Assembly: GCA_903878085.1 (NCBI GenBank)
Contig: CAIRGJ010000008.1
Location: forward strand, 1 to 64,000
Direction of reading: 5' to 3'
DNA from: an uncultured Hyphomicrobiales bacterium
GTDB lineage: Bacteria > Pseudomonadota > Alphaproteobacteria > Rhizobiales > Xanthobacteraceae
DNA length: 64,000 nt
Under the pieces are notes generated by a model. It saw only the letters and a program-made list of their open reading frames with translations, was not told the DNA's origin and did not search any database. Numbering within the stretch: the first letter of the stretch is position 1; the number at the start of each line of letters is the position of its first letter. Position numbers and translations under genes: made by a program. Below, piece by piece: positions 56,798 through 64,000 of this stretch.

Positions 56798-58387
56798 TCA
56801 GCCGACGTCGGTGGAATGAATCCGGTTCTCGACGCCCGGCACCCGGTTGCGCTTGCTGGTCAGTTTGTTGAGCGCGCCGAGATAGGCCTTGGCCGACGCG
56901 ACCAGGGTATCGGGGTCCGCGCCCTTGGCGGTGTAGGACCGCCCCTCTTCCGACAGCCGCACCGAAACCTCGGCCTGCGCGTCGGTGCCCTCGGTCACCG
57001 CGTGCACCTGATAAAGCTCAAGCTTGGCCTCGTGCGGCACCAATTCACGGATCGCCTTGAAAATGGCGTCCACCGGACCGTTGCCGGTGGTCTGCGTGGT
57101 GATGTGCTTGCCCTCGATGTCGAGGGTGAGCGTGGCAGATTGCGGGCCCATGGTGCCGGCGATCACCGTCAACGACAGCACCTTGATGCGGTCGTGCGCG
57201 GTGGCGATTTCTTCATCGACCAGTGCCTCGATATCCTCGTCGTAGATCTGCTTCTTCTTGTCGGCCAAAGCCTTGAAGCGCACGAAGGCGTCTTCGAGCT
57301 GGTTGGCCGCTAACTGATAGCCGAGTTCTTCCAGCTTATGCACGAAGGCGTGGCGGCCGGAGTGCTTGCCCATGACCAGCGAGGTCTGTTTCACGCCGAC
57401 GGTCTCCGGCGTCATGATTTCGTAGGTCTGCGCGTTCTTGAGCATGCCGTCCTGGTGGATGCCGCTCTCATGGGCGAAGGCGTTACGGCCGACGATCGCC
57501 TTGTTGTACTGCACCGGGAACGAAGTGGCTGCCGACACCAGTTTCGACGCGCGCGTGAGCATGGAGGCGTTGATACCGGTCCAGTACGGCAACACGTCGT
57601 TGCGTACTTTCATCGCCATCACGACTTCTTCCAGCGCGGTATTGCCGGCACGCTCACCGATGCCGTTGATGGTGCATTCGATCTGGCGGGCGCCGCCGGC
57701 GACGCCGGCGAGCGAATTGGCCACCGCCATGCCGAGATCGTCGTGGCAATGCACCGAGAACACCGCCTTGTCGGAGTTCGGCACGCGCTCGCGCACCATC
57801 TTGAACAGCGCGAGATATTCCTCCGGCACGGTGTAGCCGACAGTGTCGGGGATGTTGATGGTGGTGGCGCCGGCCTTGATCGCCGCTTCCACGCAGCGGC
57901 AGAGAAAATCGTGCTCGGTGCGGGTGCCGTCCTCGGCAGACCACTCGACGTCGTCGGTGTGGCTGCGCGCGCGGCTGACCTGCCCGATCACCATCTCGTA
58001 GACCTCGTGCGGCTCCTTCATGAGCTTGTATTTCATGTGCACCGGCGAGGTAGAAAGGAAGGTGTGGATGCGGCGGCGCTTGGCAGGCTTGATCGCCTCG
58101 GCGCAGCGGTCGATGTCTTTCGGCGAGGCCCGCGACAGCCCGCAGATCACCGAATTCTTGGCGCGCCTGGCGATTTCGTTGACCGCGGCGAAGTCGCCCT
58201 CCGACGCGATCGGAAAGCCGGCCTCGATGACGTCGACGCCCATGGTGTCGAGCAACTCGGCGACTTCGAGCTTCTCTTCATGGGTCATGGTGGCGCCGGG
58301 GCACTGCTCGCCGTCGCGCAAGGTGGTGTCGAAGATAACGACGCGGTCCAAGGTACGGTCCTTGTCGGACTGGGTCTGGGAAGTCAT
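56798..58387 (-). CDS. leuA: 2-isopropylmalate synthase LeuA
   Basis: The 529-residue product starts the catalytic TIM barrel with VVIFDTTLRDGEQCPGATM and has the metal-site motif VFSVHCHDDLGMAVANSLAG and GIGERAGNTALEEVVMAM. A C-terminal LeuA regulatory domain follows (about 400-529, with TGNGPVDAIFKAIRE), where leucine binds in the family. It condenses acetyl-CoA with 3-methyl-2-oxobutanoate, the first step of leucine synthesis. It is preceded by a leucine-rich leader peptide and alternative hairpins. Confidence 0.95.
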   Translation of the reverse strand: MTSQTQSDKDRTLDRVVIFDTTLRDGEQCPGATMTHEEKLEVAELLDTMGVDVIEAGFPIASEGDFAAVNEIARRAKNSVICGLSRASPKDIDRCAEAIKPAKRRRIHTFLSTSPVHMKYKLMKEPHEVYEMVIGQVSRARSHTDDVEWSAEDGTRTEHDFLCRCVEAAIKAGATTINIPDTVGYTVPEEYLALFKMVRERVPNSDKAVFSVHCHDDLGMAVANSLAGVAGGARQIECTINGIGERAGNTALEEVVMAMKVRNDVLPYWTGINASMLTRASKLVSAATSFPVQYNKAIVGRNAFAHESGIHQDGMLKNAQTYEIMTPETVGVKQTSLVMGKHSGRHAFVHKLEELGYQLAANQLEDAFVRFKALADKKKQIYDEDIEALVDEEIATAHDRIKVLSLTVIAGTMGPQSATLTLDIEGKHITTQTTGNGPVDAIFKAIRELVPHEAKLELYQVHAVTEGTDAQAEVSVRLSEEGRSYTAKGADPDTLVASAKAYLGALNKLTSKRNRVPGVENRIHSTDVG

Positions 58388-58429
58388 GGGAGGTTCGTCC
58401 TTCTCGTCGAATGCGCCCGTGCGGCGCGT

Positions 58430-58498
58430 CTCAGGGGGCTGGCTTCATTCCGGTCCCCCGAGTGCCCAGGCGCGAATGGCCCAGCCGGCTCTCAGGGG
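58430..58498 (-). promoter_or_regulatory. Alternative hairpins of a leu attenuator
   Basis: On the minus strand CTCGGGGG (58455-58462) can pair either with CCCCTGAG at the end of the leader peptide (58491-58498) or with CCCCCTGAG (58430-58438). The choice would depend on where the ribosome halts on the leader. No T run follows, so control may act on translation or through Rho. Confidence 0.6.
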
Positions 58499-58614
58499 CG
58501 GATAAGCAGAAGGAGCGTTCCCAGAATGAGGGCGGCAACCGGCGCGGGCCTTGCGGCCGCCGGTTCGATCGCGCAGATGGGCTGCCGCGTCGACATGTGC
58601 CTCGTTATCCTCAT
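58492..58614 (-). CDS. Leucine-rich leader peptide of leuA (40 aa)
   Basis: A short frame from the ATG at 58614 (a second ATG at 58596 has GAGG before it) ends at 58492, 105 bp before leuA. Its C-terminal part reads VAALILGTLLLLIRP, with six leucines and two isoleucines in twelve residues. This placement and composition are those of leucine attenuation leaders. The frame is too short for a structural protein, and the ribosome site of the first ATG is weak. Confidence 0.75.
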   Translation of the reverse strand: MRITRHMSTRQPICAIEPAAARPAPVAALILGTLLLLIRP

Positions 58615-58738
58615 CGTCGACACTGAAGGTGACGGACTCGGGTAAAGTCCGCGTTAACCGCGTGCCGGAAGCCAGCTTCTAGCGGAAACCGCCTGCGCAA
58701 ATCAAGCGCGCCGATAGGTCAGCATTGCTGACCCGCCA

Positions 58739-59623
58739 TTACGACTTTTCCGCCGTCAAGGCGGCCCGAACCGCCTGCAATTCCTTGAGCGCCTTGCCCT
58801 CGACCCGCGGGAATTCGAGCTTGAGCCGCTCCATCGCATCGACGATCGCACCGGCCACCACCAGACGGGTGAACCATTTGTTGTCGGCCGGCACCACGAA
58901 CCAGGGCGCCTCCGGCCGGCTGGTTTCGCGGATCAGGTCCTCGTAGGCGTCCATGTATTTCGGCCAGAGCTTGCGCTCGGCGACGTCGCTCATCGAGAAC
59001 TTCCAACGCTTGCCCGGCTGTTCGATGCGGTCGAGGAAGCGTCTGCGCTGCTCGTCACGCGACACGTTGAGGAAGAACTTCAGGACCAGCGTGCCGTTGC
59101 GCGCCAAGTGCTCCTCGAAAGTGCGGATGTCCTTGAAACGCTGGTGCCACAGCGCCTTGCCGGCCGATTGCGGCGGCAGTTTCTGCCGCTTCAGCAGTTC
59201 GGGATGCATGCGCACGGTGAGCACTTCCTCGTAGTGCGAGCGGTTGAAAATGCCGATGCGCCCATTCGCCGGCAGCCGCTGGGCGACGCGCCACAGGAAA
59301 TCGTGCGAGAGTTCCTCATCGCTCGGCTGCTTGAACGAATGCACGTCGACGCCTTGCGGATTGACGCCGCTCATGACGTGCTTGATCAGGCTGTCCTTGC
59401 CGGCGGCGTCCATCGCCTGCAGCACGATCAGCACCGACCAGCGGCTGTCCGCGTAGAGCTTCTCCTGCATCGTACTCAGCCGCGCGATGCCCTCCGCGAG
59501 CATCGTCTTGGCCTCGGCTTTATCGATGCTCAGATCGCAGCATTCACCGGGGTCATGCTTCGACAGCCGGAATTTCTCCGGCTTGTCGATGCGGAAGCGC
59601 GTGGCGATGGATTCGAGCTTCAT
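58739..59623 (-). CDS. ppk2: Polyphosphate kinase 2 family protein
   Basis: The 294-residue product has the PPK2 P-loop (LIVLQAMDAAGKDSLIKHV), the lid region (GIFNRSHYEEVLTVRMHP) and the pair RRRFLDRIEQPGKRWKFS. PPK2 enzymes move phosphate between polyphosphate and nucleotides; members of this size often act on AMP or ADP. It is followed 9 bp upstream of its start by the Nudix gene on the same strand, so Nudix, kinase and pyridoxal kinase genes may form one operon. Confidence 0.9.
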   Translation of the reverse strand: MKLESIATRFRIDKPEKFRLSKHDPGECCDLSIDKAEAKTMLAEGIARLSTMQEKLYADSRWSVLIVLQAMDAAGKDSLIKHVMSGVNPQGVDVHSFKQPSDEELSHDFLWRVAQRLPANGRIGIFNRSHYEEVLTVRMHPELLKRQKLPPQSAGKALWHQRFKDIRTFEEHLARNGTLVLKFFLNVSRDEQRRRFLDRIEQPGKRWKFSMSDVAERKLWPKYMDAYEDLIRETSRPEAPWFVVPADNKWFTRLVVAGAIVDAMERLKLEFPRVEGKALKELQAVRAALTAEKS

Positions 59624-59632
59624 GCAGCCACT

Positions 59633-60340
59633 TTAGCCGCTGGCAAAGCGGCGCGCCATGAAGGTTTTCACGAACTCACGCATCTTCGGATCGAAATCCG
59701 CGGGGCTGCGGACGATGCGGATGTCGGCAAGCTCCGGCTGTTTTTCAGCCGCATTAAATTGCAGGATGCGGTTTCTCAATACCACCGCGTTTTCTTTCGA
59801 ACGCAGCACCTTGATCAGCGCCACCAAGGCGCCATGCGTGACCATGGTCCAGCCGGGCTCCGGCGTGAATTCCGAGATATCCAGCCCGGTTTCTTCTTTC
59901 AGCTCGCGGCTGACGTTGAACTCGATATCGACCTTGCCGTTGCGCACATCACCGGGATCTGGCGTTCCGCACGGCAAATAGATGTGGCCCGCGTTAAAGG
60001 TGTGCGCGGCCATGACACCCAGCAAAATGGCGCCATCGGCGCTGATCATCGCCGCCGCGCCGAAGCAATCGCGCACGTCCTTCGCCGGCCAGCCCCACTC
60101 GCTCCACGCCGCGAAGCTTGCATAGTCGGTCTCTAGACATTCGCCGCGCAGCACGCCGTCGACCACCTCATAATTATGCAGCACCAGCGCGCGTCCGTTC
60201 CACATCGCGGGCTTTTGCCGCACGAGGTCGGCAAAAAATGCGTCGATCTCCGCCCGCCGCTCGATCGCAAAGGGCCACGGCTTCGGCGCAAAACGCAGAT
60301 CGACGCCGTCGATGTGGCGAACGACAGGTACTTCATTCAT
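59633..60340 (-). CDS. Nudix-fold hydrolase-like protein
   Basis: The 235-residue product has a Nudix-box-like stretch (GKVDIEFNVSRELKEETGL), which is one residue short of the consensus spacing between the first glycine and the glutamate. The N-terminal 100 residues are not recognised. It probably hydrolyses a nucleoside-diphosphate-linked or CoA-type compound, but no substrate can be assigned. It overlaps the end of pdxY by 4 bp. Confidence 0.75.
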   Translation of the reverse strand: MNEVPVVRHIDGVDLRFAPKPWPFAIERRAEIDAFFADLVRQKPAMWNGRALVLHNYEVVDGVLRGECLETDYASFAAWSEWGWPAKDVRDCFGAAAMISADGAILLGVMAAHTFNAGHIYLPCGTPDPGDVRNGKVDIEFNVSRELKEETGLDISEFTPEPGWTMVTHGALVALIKVLRSKENAVVLRNRILQFNAAEKQPELADIRIVRSPADFDPKMREFVKTFMARRFASG

Positions 60341-61191
60341 GAACGAATTTCTTCCGCTTCAAACATCCGGCTGGAACTAACGAATTCGTCCTGCGCGGCG
60401 ATGATCTGGATTTCGCGCGCGCCGGCTTCCGCCGTCTTGGACAGCACGCCGAAGATACTGGACGCCGCCTGCGCCAGCGCCCGGGCGATATCGCCGGTCC
60501 GCAGGTAATGCGCAAAGAACAAAGCCGCGATGGCGTCGCCGGCGCCGTTCACCGACAGCGGCAGCTTCGGCGTGCGCAAGCGGAACACGCCGCTGTCGTC
60601 CGACGCCATGAGATCGATCGCGTCGTCCGGGGTCTCGTCGGTATGCAGCGAGGTCACCAGAATGGCGCGCGGCCCGAGATCATGCACCGCCTTGAGCGCA
60701 TCGCGCGCCGTGGCAAGCGTGGCGCTGCCGCGGCCCGACAGATAATCCAGCTCGAACTGGTTGGGCGTAACGATGTCGGCGGCCGGCACCGCCTTGGCCT
60801 TCATGAACTCCGGGATACCCTCGCGCACAAAAATACCGCGCCCGACATCGCCGATCACCGGGTCGCAACAATAGCGCGCCGCCGGATTGGCGCGCTTGAC
60901 CGCCGCAACCGCGTCCAGAATGGCGCCGCCGATGTCGGCCCCGCCCATATAGCCCGACAGCACGCCGTCGCATTCGGCCAGCACGCCGCGCTGCCCGATG
61001 CCAGCCACCACGTCGCGGATCATGGCAGCATCGAACACCTGGCCGCGCCACGCGCCATAGCCGGTATGGTTGGAAAACTGCACGGTATGCACCGGCCAGA
61101 CCTCGACGCCGATACGCTGCAGCGGGAACACCGCGGCGGCATTGCCAACATGGCCGTAGGCGACATGAGATTGGATGGAGAGGAGATTCAT
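60337..61191 (-). CDS. pdxY: Pyridoxal kinase PdxY
   Basis: The 284-residue product matches the family from its start ([17 protein letters not shown]) with the conserved [27 protein letters not shown] and the ATP-site motif [17 protein letters not shown]. It phosphorylates pyridoxal in the salvage of vitamin B6. Its stop overlaps the Nudix gene start by 4 bp. The ATG at 61191 matches the usual start. Confidence 0.93.
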   Translation of the reverse strand: MNLLSIQSHVAYGHVGNAAAVFPLQRIGVEVWPVHTVQFSNHTGYGAWRGQVFDAAMIRDVVAGIGQRGVLAECDGVLSGYMGGADIGGAILDAVAAVKRANPAARYCCDPVIGDVGRGIFVREGIPEFMKAKAVPAADIVTPNQFELDYLSGRGSATLATARDALKAVHDLGPRAILVTSLHTDETPDDAIDLMASDDSGVFRLRTPKLPLSVNGAGDAIAALFFAHYLRTGDIARALAQAASSIFGVLSKTAEAGAREIQIIAAQDEFVSSSRMFEAEEIRS

Positions 61192-61245
61192 GCGCCCCGC
61201 ATAGCGCAGAACTCCTTGTCTTGGAATCGATTATCTTGAGCAATT

Positions 61246-61275
61246 AAGGGGCCGGCGACCCGCCGCCAGCCCCTT
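61246..61275 (-). terminator. GC-rich hairpin after the ABC substrate-binding protein gene
   Basis: AAGGGGCCGGCG pairs with CGCCAGCCCCTT (one G-T pair) around six bases, 28 bp beyond the stop at 61303. The T run is clearer on the plus side, so it may work in both directions. Confidence 0.65.
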
Positions 61276-61302
61276 TTTGACGTCACGCCAAATGGCTGCG
61301 GG

Positions 61303-62325
61303 CTACTTCATGCCCGTCGTCTTGCCGGCCGCTTCGACATATTTGTTGGTGTAGGTTTTGCTGACGTCGACATTGGCCTTGGCGACCTCGGGCGACGACA
61401 GGCTGAACACCGCGAGCACCGCCGCCGCACCTTTCGGGTCCATCAGGCCGGTGGTCGAGTACATCGGAATGGTGTTCTTGAGCGCCTCGAGATAGCCGGG
61501 CTTGTCGGGGCCGACCAGATTGGCCGGCATTTTCGCCATCACTTCTTCCGGCGTGTGTGAATGAATCCAGGCCAGCGTGTTGACGATCGCCGTAGCCAGG
61601 CCTTGGGTTTCCTTCGGATGCTTCTCGATCCAATCGGCCTTGGAATAAAGCGCGCCGCCCGGATAATCGCCGCCGAACACCGCCCGTGTGTCATGCTCGG
61701 TGCGCGTGTCGCTGAGAATCTTGAGATCCTTGAACTTGCCTTGCAGCACGGTCACGGACGGATCAAGCATGATGGCGGCGTCGATCTGCCCCTGCTCCAT
61801 CGCGGCCACCGCGGTGGCGCCAAGACCCACGCCGATCACCGCGACCGAATTCGGATCGACGCCGTTCTTGCTCAGCATGTATTTGAGAAAGAAATCGGTG
61901 GATGAGCCCGGCGCGCTGACGCCGACTTTCTTGTTGGCCAGATCCTTGATCGATTTGATCTCGGCGTTGTGCGACGGTGACACCACCAGCGCAAAGCCGG
62001 GATAGCGGTCATAGACCACGAAAGCGGTCAGCGGCTGGTTCTTGGCGGCCAAATTGACGCAATGATCGAAGTAACCCGACACCACGTCGGCGCTGCCGCC
62101 GATCACCGCGGTGAGCGATTGCGAGCCGCCCTTGAAGTCGACGAGTTCGGCATCGATGCCGGCTTTTTTATATTCGCCCAATTCCTGCGCCAGCACCGTC
62201 GGCAAATAACAAAGGCACGCCGCACCGCCGATCGAGATAATGACTTTGGATTGCGCCATTGCCGCGCCGGACAACAGCGCGAGCGCCGTCAGCGACGATA
62301 GCAGAGTGCGGGTCAGCGTTTTCAT
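61303..62325 (-). CDS. NitT/TauT-family ABC transporter substrate-binding protein
   Basis: The 340-residue product has a Sec signal (MKTLTRTLLSSLTALALLSGAAMAQ) and the family core (VIISIGGAACLCYLPTVLAQELG; FKGGSQSLTAVIGGSADVVSGY; SAPGSSTDFFLKYMLSKNG). GGAGG precedes the ATG at 62325. The cupin gene on the other strand and a permease gene follow at a distance; the ATPase partner is not in the window, so it may lie beyond the edge. The ligand is unknown. Confidence 0.88.
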   Translation of the reverse strand: MKTLTRTLLSSLTALALLSGAAMAQSKVIISIGGAACLCYLPTVLAQELGEYKKAGIDAELVDFKGGSQSLTAVIGGSADVVSGYFDHCVNLAAKNQPLTAFVVYDRYPGFALVVSPSHNAEIKSIKDLANKKVGVSAPGSSTDFFLKYMLSKNGVDPNSVAVIGVGLGATAVAAMEQGQIDAAIMLDPSVTVLQGKFKDLKILSDTRTEHDTRAVFGGDYPGGALYSKADWIEKHPKETQGLATAIVNTLAWIHSHTPEEVMAKMPANLVGPDKPGYLEALKNTIPMYSTTGLMDPKGAAAVLAVFSLSSPEVAKANVDVSKTYTNKYVEAAGKTTGMK

Positions 62326-62469
62326 GGGGTTCCTCCATCTTTTTCTGTTGGCGGGCACGATAAAGCAGTGCGCCGGTTCTGAGAAGCCTACCGCAAGCTC
62401 TGGTCAGCCCCGCAGCGCCGGACTACCTTTGACCGTCAACAAAGCAAAAAACTCTGGGAGACGACGTCC

Positions 62470-62919
62470 ATGAAACGCACCCTATTTCTCGCCTCCGTTA
62501 CCGTCGCATTTGTCGCCGGCTGCGGCGCGGCGCGCCTGCTGCCCCCGGCCCTCGCCGCCGACATGATGACCGCGCAGGTCATTCACGTGCCGGACCTGAC
62601 CGGCGACGCGCTCGGGCCCGCCACGCTCACTGGATTGCGTTCCAAGACGTTCGTCTCCGCAGATGGAATGACCATCTCCGTCCAGGACGGCAACGTGCCC
62701 AAGCACATGCATCCTCAAACCAATGAAATTCAGTATATTCTCGAGGGCACCGGCACAATCTGGCTCGGCGACAAGGAAATAAAAGTGAAACCGGGCGATC
62801 TGATCGTCATCCCGAAGGGCACCGCCCATGGCGGCAGCAAACCGGATAGCCGCACCTTGAAGGCGATCGCCATCAAGACGCCGCCGCAGCCTCAGGGCGA
62901 CACCACGTTGCTGCCATAG
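62470..62919 (+). CDS. Exported cupin-domain protein, possible lipoprotein
   Basis: The 149-residue product has a signal sequence with a lipobox-like VAGC at about residue 18. A single cupin barrel follows, with metal-site histidines and glutamate in HMHPQTNEIQYILEGTG and IPKGTAHGG. Such small cupins bind metals or small ligands; the role is unknown. It sits between the two minus-strand ABC genes, with only three bases between its stop and the end of the permease gene. Confidence 0.82.
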   Translation: MKRTLFLASVTVAFVAGCGAARLLPPALAADMMTAQVIHVPDLTGDALGPATLTGLRSKTFVSADGMTISVQDGNVPKHMHPQTNEIQYILEGTGTIWLGDKEIKVKPGDLIVIPKGTAHGGSKPDSRTLKAIAIKTPPQPQGDTTLLP

Positions 62920-62922
62920 ACG

Positions 62923-63708
62923 CTAGGCGCGGGTTTCCGCCACTGGCCGCCAGACGAGAAGGCGTCGTTCGACGACGCTGACCAGCATATCGATGACGAT
63001 CACGAAGGCCGCCAGCACGAACATGCCGGCGAACACGCCGGCGACGTCGAACACGCCTTCCGCCTGCTGGATCAGATAGCCCAGACCCGCGGCCGAGCCG
63101 AGATATTCGCCCACCACCGCGCCCACCACCGCAAAACCGACCGAGGTGTGCAGCGACGAGAACATCCACGACAGCGCCGACGGCCAATAGACGTGGCGCA
63201 TCAACTGCCGCTCGTTCATGCCGAGCATGCGGGCATTGGCCAGCACCGTCGGCGAGACTTCCTTGACGCCCTGGTAAACGTTGAAAAACACGATGAAGAA
63301 CACCAAGGTGACGCCGAGCGCCACCTTCGACCAGATCCCTAAGCCCAGCCATAGCGTGAAGATCGGCGCCAGCACCACGCGCGGCAGCGCATTGACCATC
63401 TTGACGTAAGGATCGAACACCGCGGCGGTGCGCGGCTGGCGCGCGAACCAGAAGCCGACCAGCACGCCGCCGGTCGAGCCGATCACAAAGGCGAGCAGCG
63501 CCTCGATCAGCGTCACCCACAAATGTTTCCAGATCACGCCGGAGACGAACCAGGCGACGATCTGATTGGCGACATCCAACGGATTGGAAAAGAAAAACGG
63601 CGGCAGCACCATTTTGCCGAACACCGGATAGGTCGTGAGCACGTACCAGATCGCGATCGAGACGACCGCGACGAGGATCTGCAACAGGATGAGCGTAATG
63701 CGCGACAT
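62923..63708 (-). CDS. ABC transporter permease, NitT/TauT family
   Basis: The 261-residue product has about six membrane helices and the ATPase-contact loop NARMLGMNERQLMRHVYWPSA. It probably works with the binding protein encoded at 61303-62325. ATG at 63708 is used; a TTG at 63711 is the alternative. The plus-strand cupin gene between it and the binding-protein gene is an odd interruption of an importer set. Confidence 0.9.
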   Translation of the reverse strand: MSRITLILLQILVAVVSIAIWYVLTTYPVFGKMVLPPFFFSNPLDVANQIVAWFVSGVIWKHLWVTLIEALLAFVIGSTGGVLVGFWFARQPRTAAVFDPYVKMVNALPRVVLAPIFTLWLGLGIWSKVALGVTLVFFIVFFNVYQGVKEVSPTVLANARMLGMNERQLMRHVYWPSALSWMFSSLHTSVGFAVVGAVVGEYLGSAAGLGYLIQQAEGVFDVAGVFAGMFVLAAFVIVIDMLVSVVERRLLVWRPVAETRA

Positions 63709-63734
63709 CAATTAAAGTCTCACGACGCGAGCGG

Positions 63735-63760
63735 TCCCTCCCCCGCACGCGGGGGAGGGA
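63735..63760. repeat. Perfect palindromic intergenic element
   Basis: TCCCTCCCCC and GGGGGAGGGA flank GCACGC, a 10-bp perfect stem. Similar C-rich palindromes are scattered in related genomes; here it could end the PEBP-like transcript. Confidence 0.6.
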
Positions 63761-63769
63761 GAAGCAGGA

Positions 63770-64000
63770 TCAAAGCGGGTTCTTGAACAGCCCGATGATG
63801 CCGGTCGAGCCCTTCACGTGGCCGTTGAGCTTATCGAACAGCTCCAGCTTGGTGAGGCCGGCCGGCAGCGCCTTCGCGTCCAGATCGGTCGCGATCAGCA
63901 CGAAGGTGTAGTGATGCGGCGATCCCGGCGGCGTGCAGGGACCCATATAGATGCTTTGCTTGGCGGTGCCGATGCCGCCGACATATTTATCCGACGGCTT
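63770..64000 (-). CDS. YbhB/YbcL-type PEBP-like protein, C-terminal 76 residues (cut by window edge)
   Basis: The reverse strand is open from the window edge to a TGA at 63770. It reads YMGPCTPPGSPHHYTFVLIA and LFDKLNGHVKGSTGIIGLFK, the conserved end of phosphatidylethanolamine-binding/Raf-kinase-inhibitor-like proteins. The N-terminal part lies outside the window. Function of the bacterial family is poorly defined. Confidence 0.85.
   Translation of the reverse strand, partial: KPSDKYVGGIGTAKQSIYMGPCTPPGSPHHYTFVLIATDLDAKALPAGLTKLELFDKLNGHVKGSTGIIGLFKNPL

Overview
The window is high-GC DNA with dense, mostly operonic coding and an organisation typical of an alphaproteobacterium of the Hyphomicrobiales. 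The Xanthobacteraceae/Bradyrhizobiaceae branch is my guess, from gene content, the Bradyrhizobium-like intergenic repeat between cysI and cysJ, and the many ABC/TRAP uptake systems. No CRISPR array, insertion sequence or prophage was seen.

Layout. Positions 1-4.6 kb (minus) hold sulfite reduction and siroheme genes: cysG (cut by the window edge), cysI, cysJ and a 42-residue membrane peptide gene. Positions 4.8-11.4 kb hold aerobic hybrid (epoxide) benzoyl-CoA degradation: a 4HBT thioesterase, boxB, boxC, the divergent regulator boxR with two TGCA-N6-TGCA-type operators, and a ferredoxin/ferredoxin-NADP reductase pair that may feed electrons to BoxB. Positions 11.5-18.3 kb hold a PaaI-like thioesterase, an operon of ThDP enzyme, gamma-glutamyltransferase-like protein and alpha/beta hydrolase, and a 3-hydroxyacyl-CoA dehydrogenase.

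Positions 18.3-35 kb are the most unusual part, a redox island. A minus-strand operon carries NfnA/NfnB-like flavoproteins, a 2-oxoacid:ferredoxin oxidoreductase (KorA, KorB) and a 731-residue partner with a ferredoxin tail. Divergent from it are a hemerythrin, a single-domain receiver protein, a receiver fused to a membrane domain, a receiver-less paralogue of that protein, a nonaheme cytochrome c and a cytochrome b. A sigma-54 activator, a sensor kinase with two periplasmic heme-c-type motifs and a small monoheme cytochrome complete it. Two sigma-54 promoters carry the same pair of 17-bp upstream sites at exactly the same distances (182 and 104 bp). Three FNR/FixK-type boxes lie in front of the outer transcription units. 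I infer an oxygen- or redox-gated electron-transfer regulon controlled by the kinase/activator pair.

Positions 35.7-52.4 kb are catabolic and uptake genes, probably for N-heterocycles or ureido compounds: a NitT/TauT-type ABC importer, a three-subunit molybdenum hydroxylase, an NmrA-like protein, a 2OG-Fe(II) oxygenase, a BMP-type nucleoside-like ABC importer, a biuret-hydrolase-like enzyme and an amidohydrolase. Positions 52.5-64 kb hold tRNA-Lys(CTT), a Spy/CpxP-like protein, a DctPQM TRAP transporter, leuA with a leucine-rich leader peptide and alternative hairpins, PPK2, a Nudix hydrolase, pdxY, parts of another NitT/TauT importer, a cupin and a PEBP-like protein cut by the edge.

All functional calls come from reading motifs and family resemblance by eye; no search was run. 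Start codons were chosen from the Shine-Dalgarno sequence, overlap with neighbours and the usual family N-terminus.
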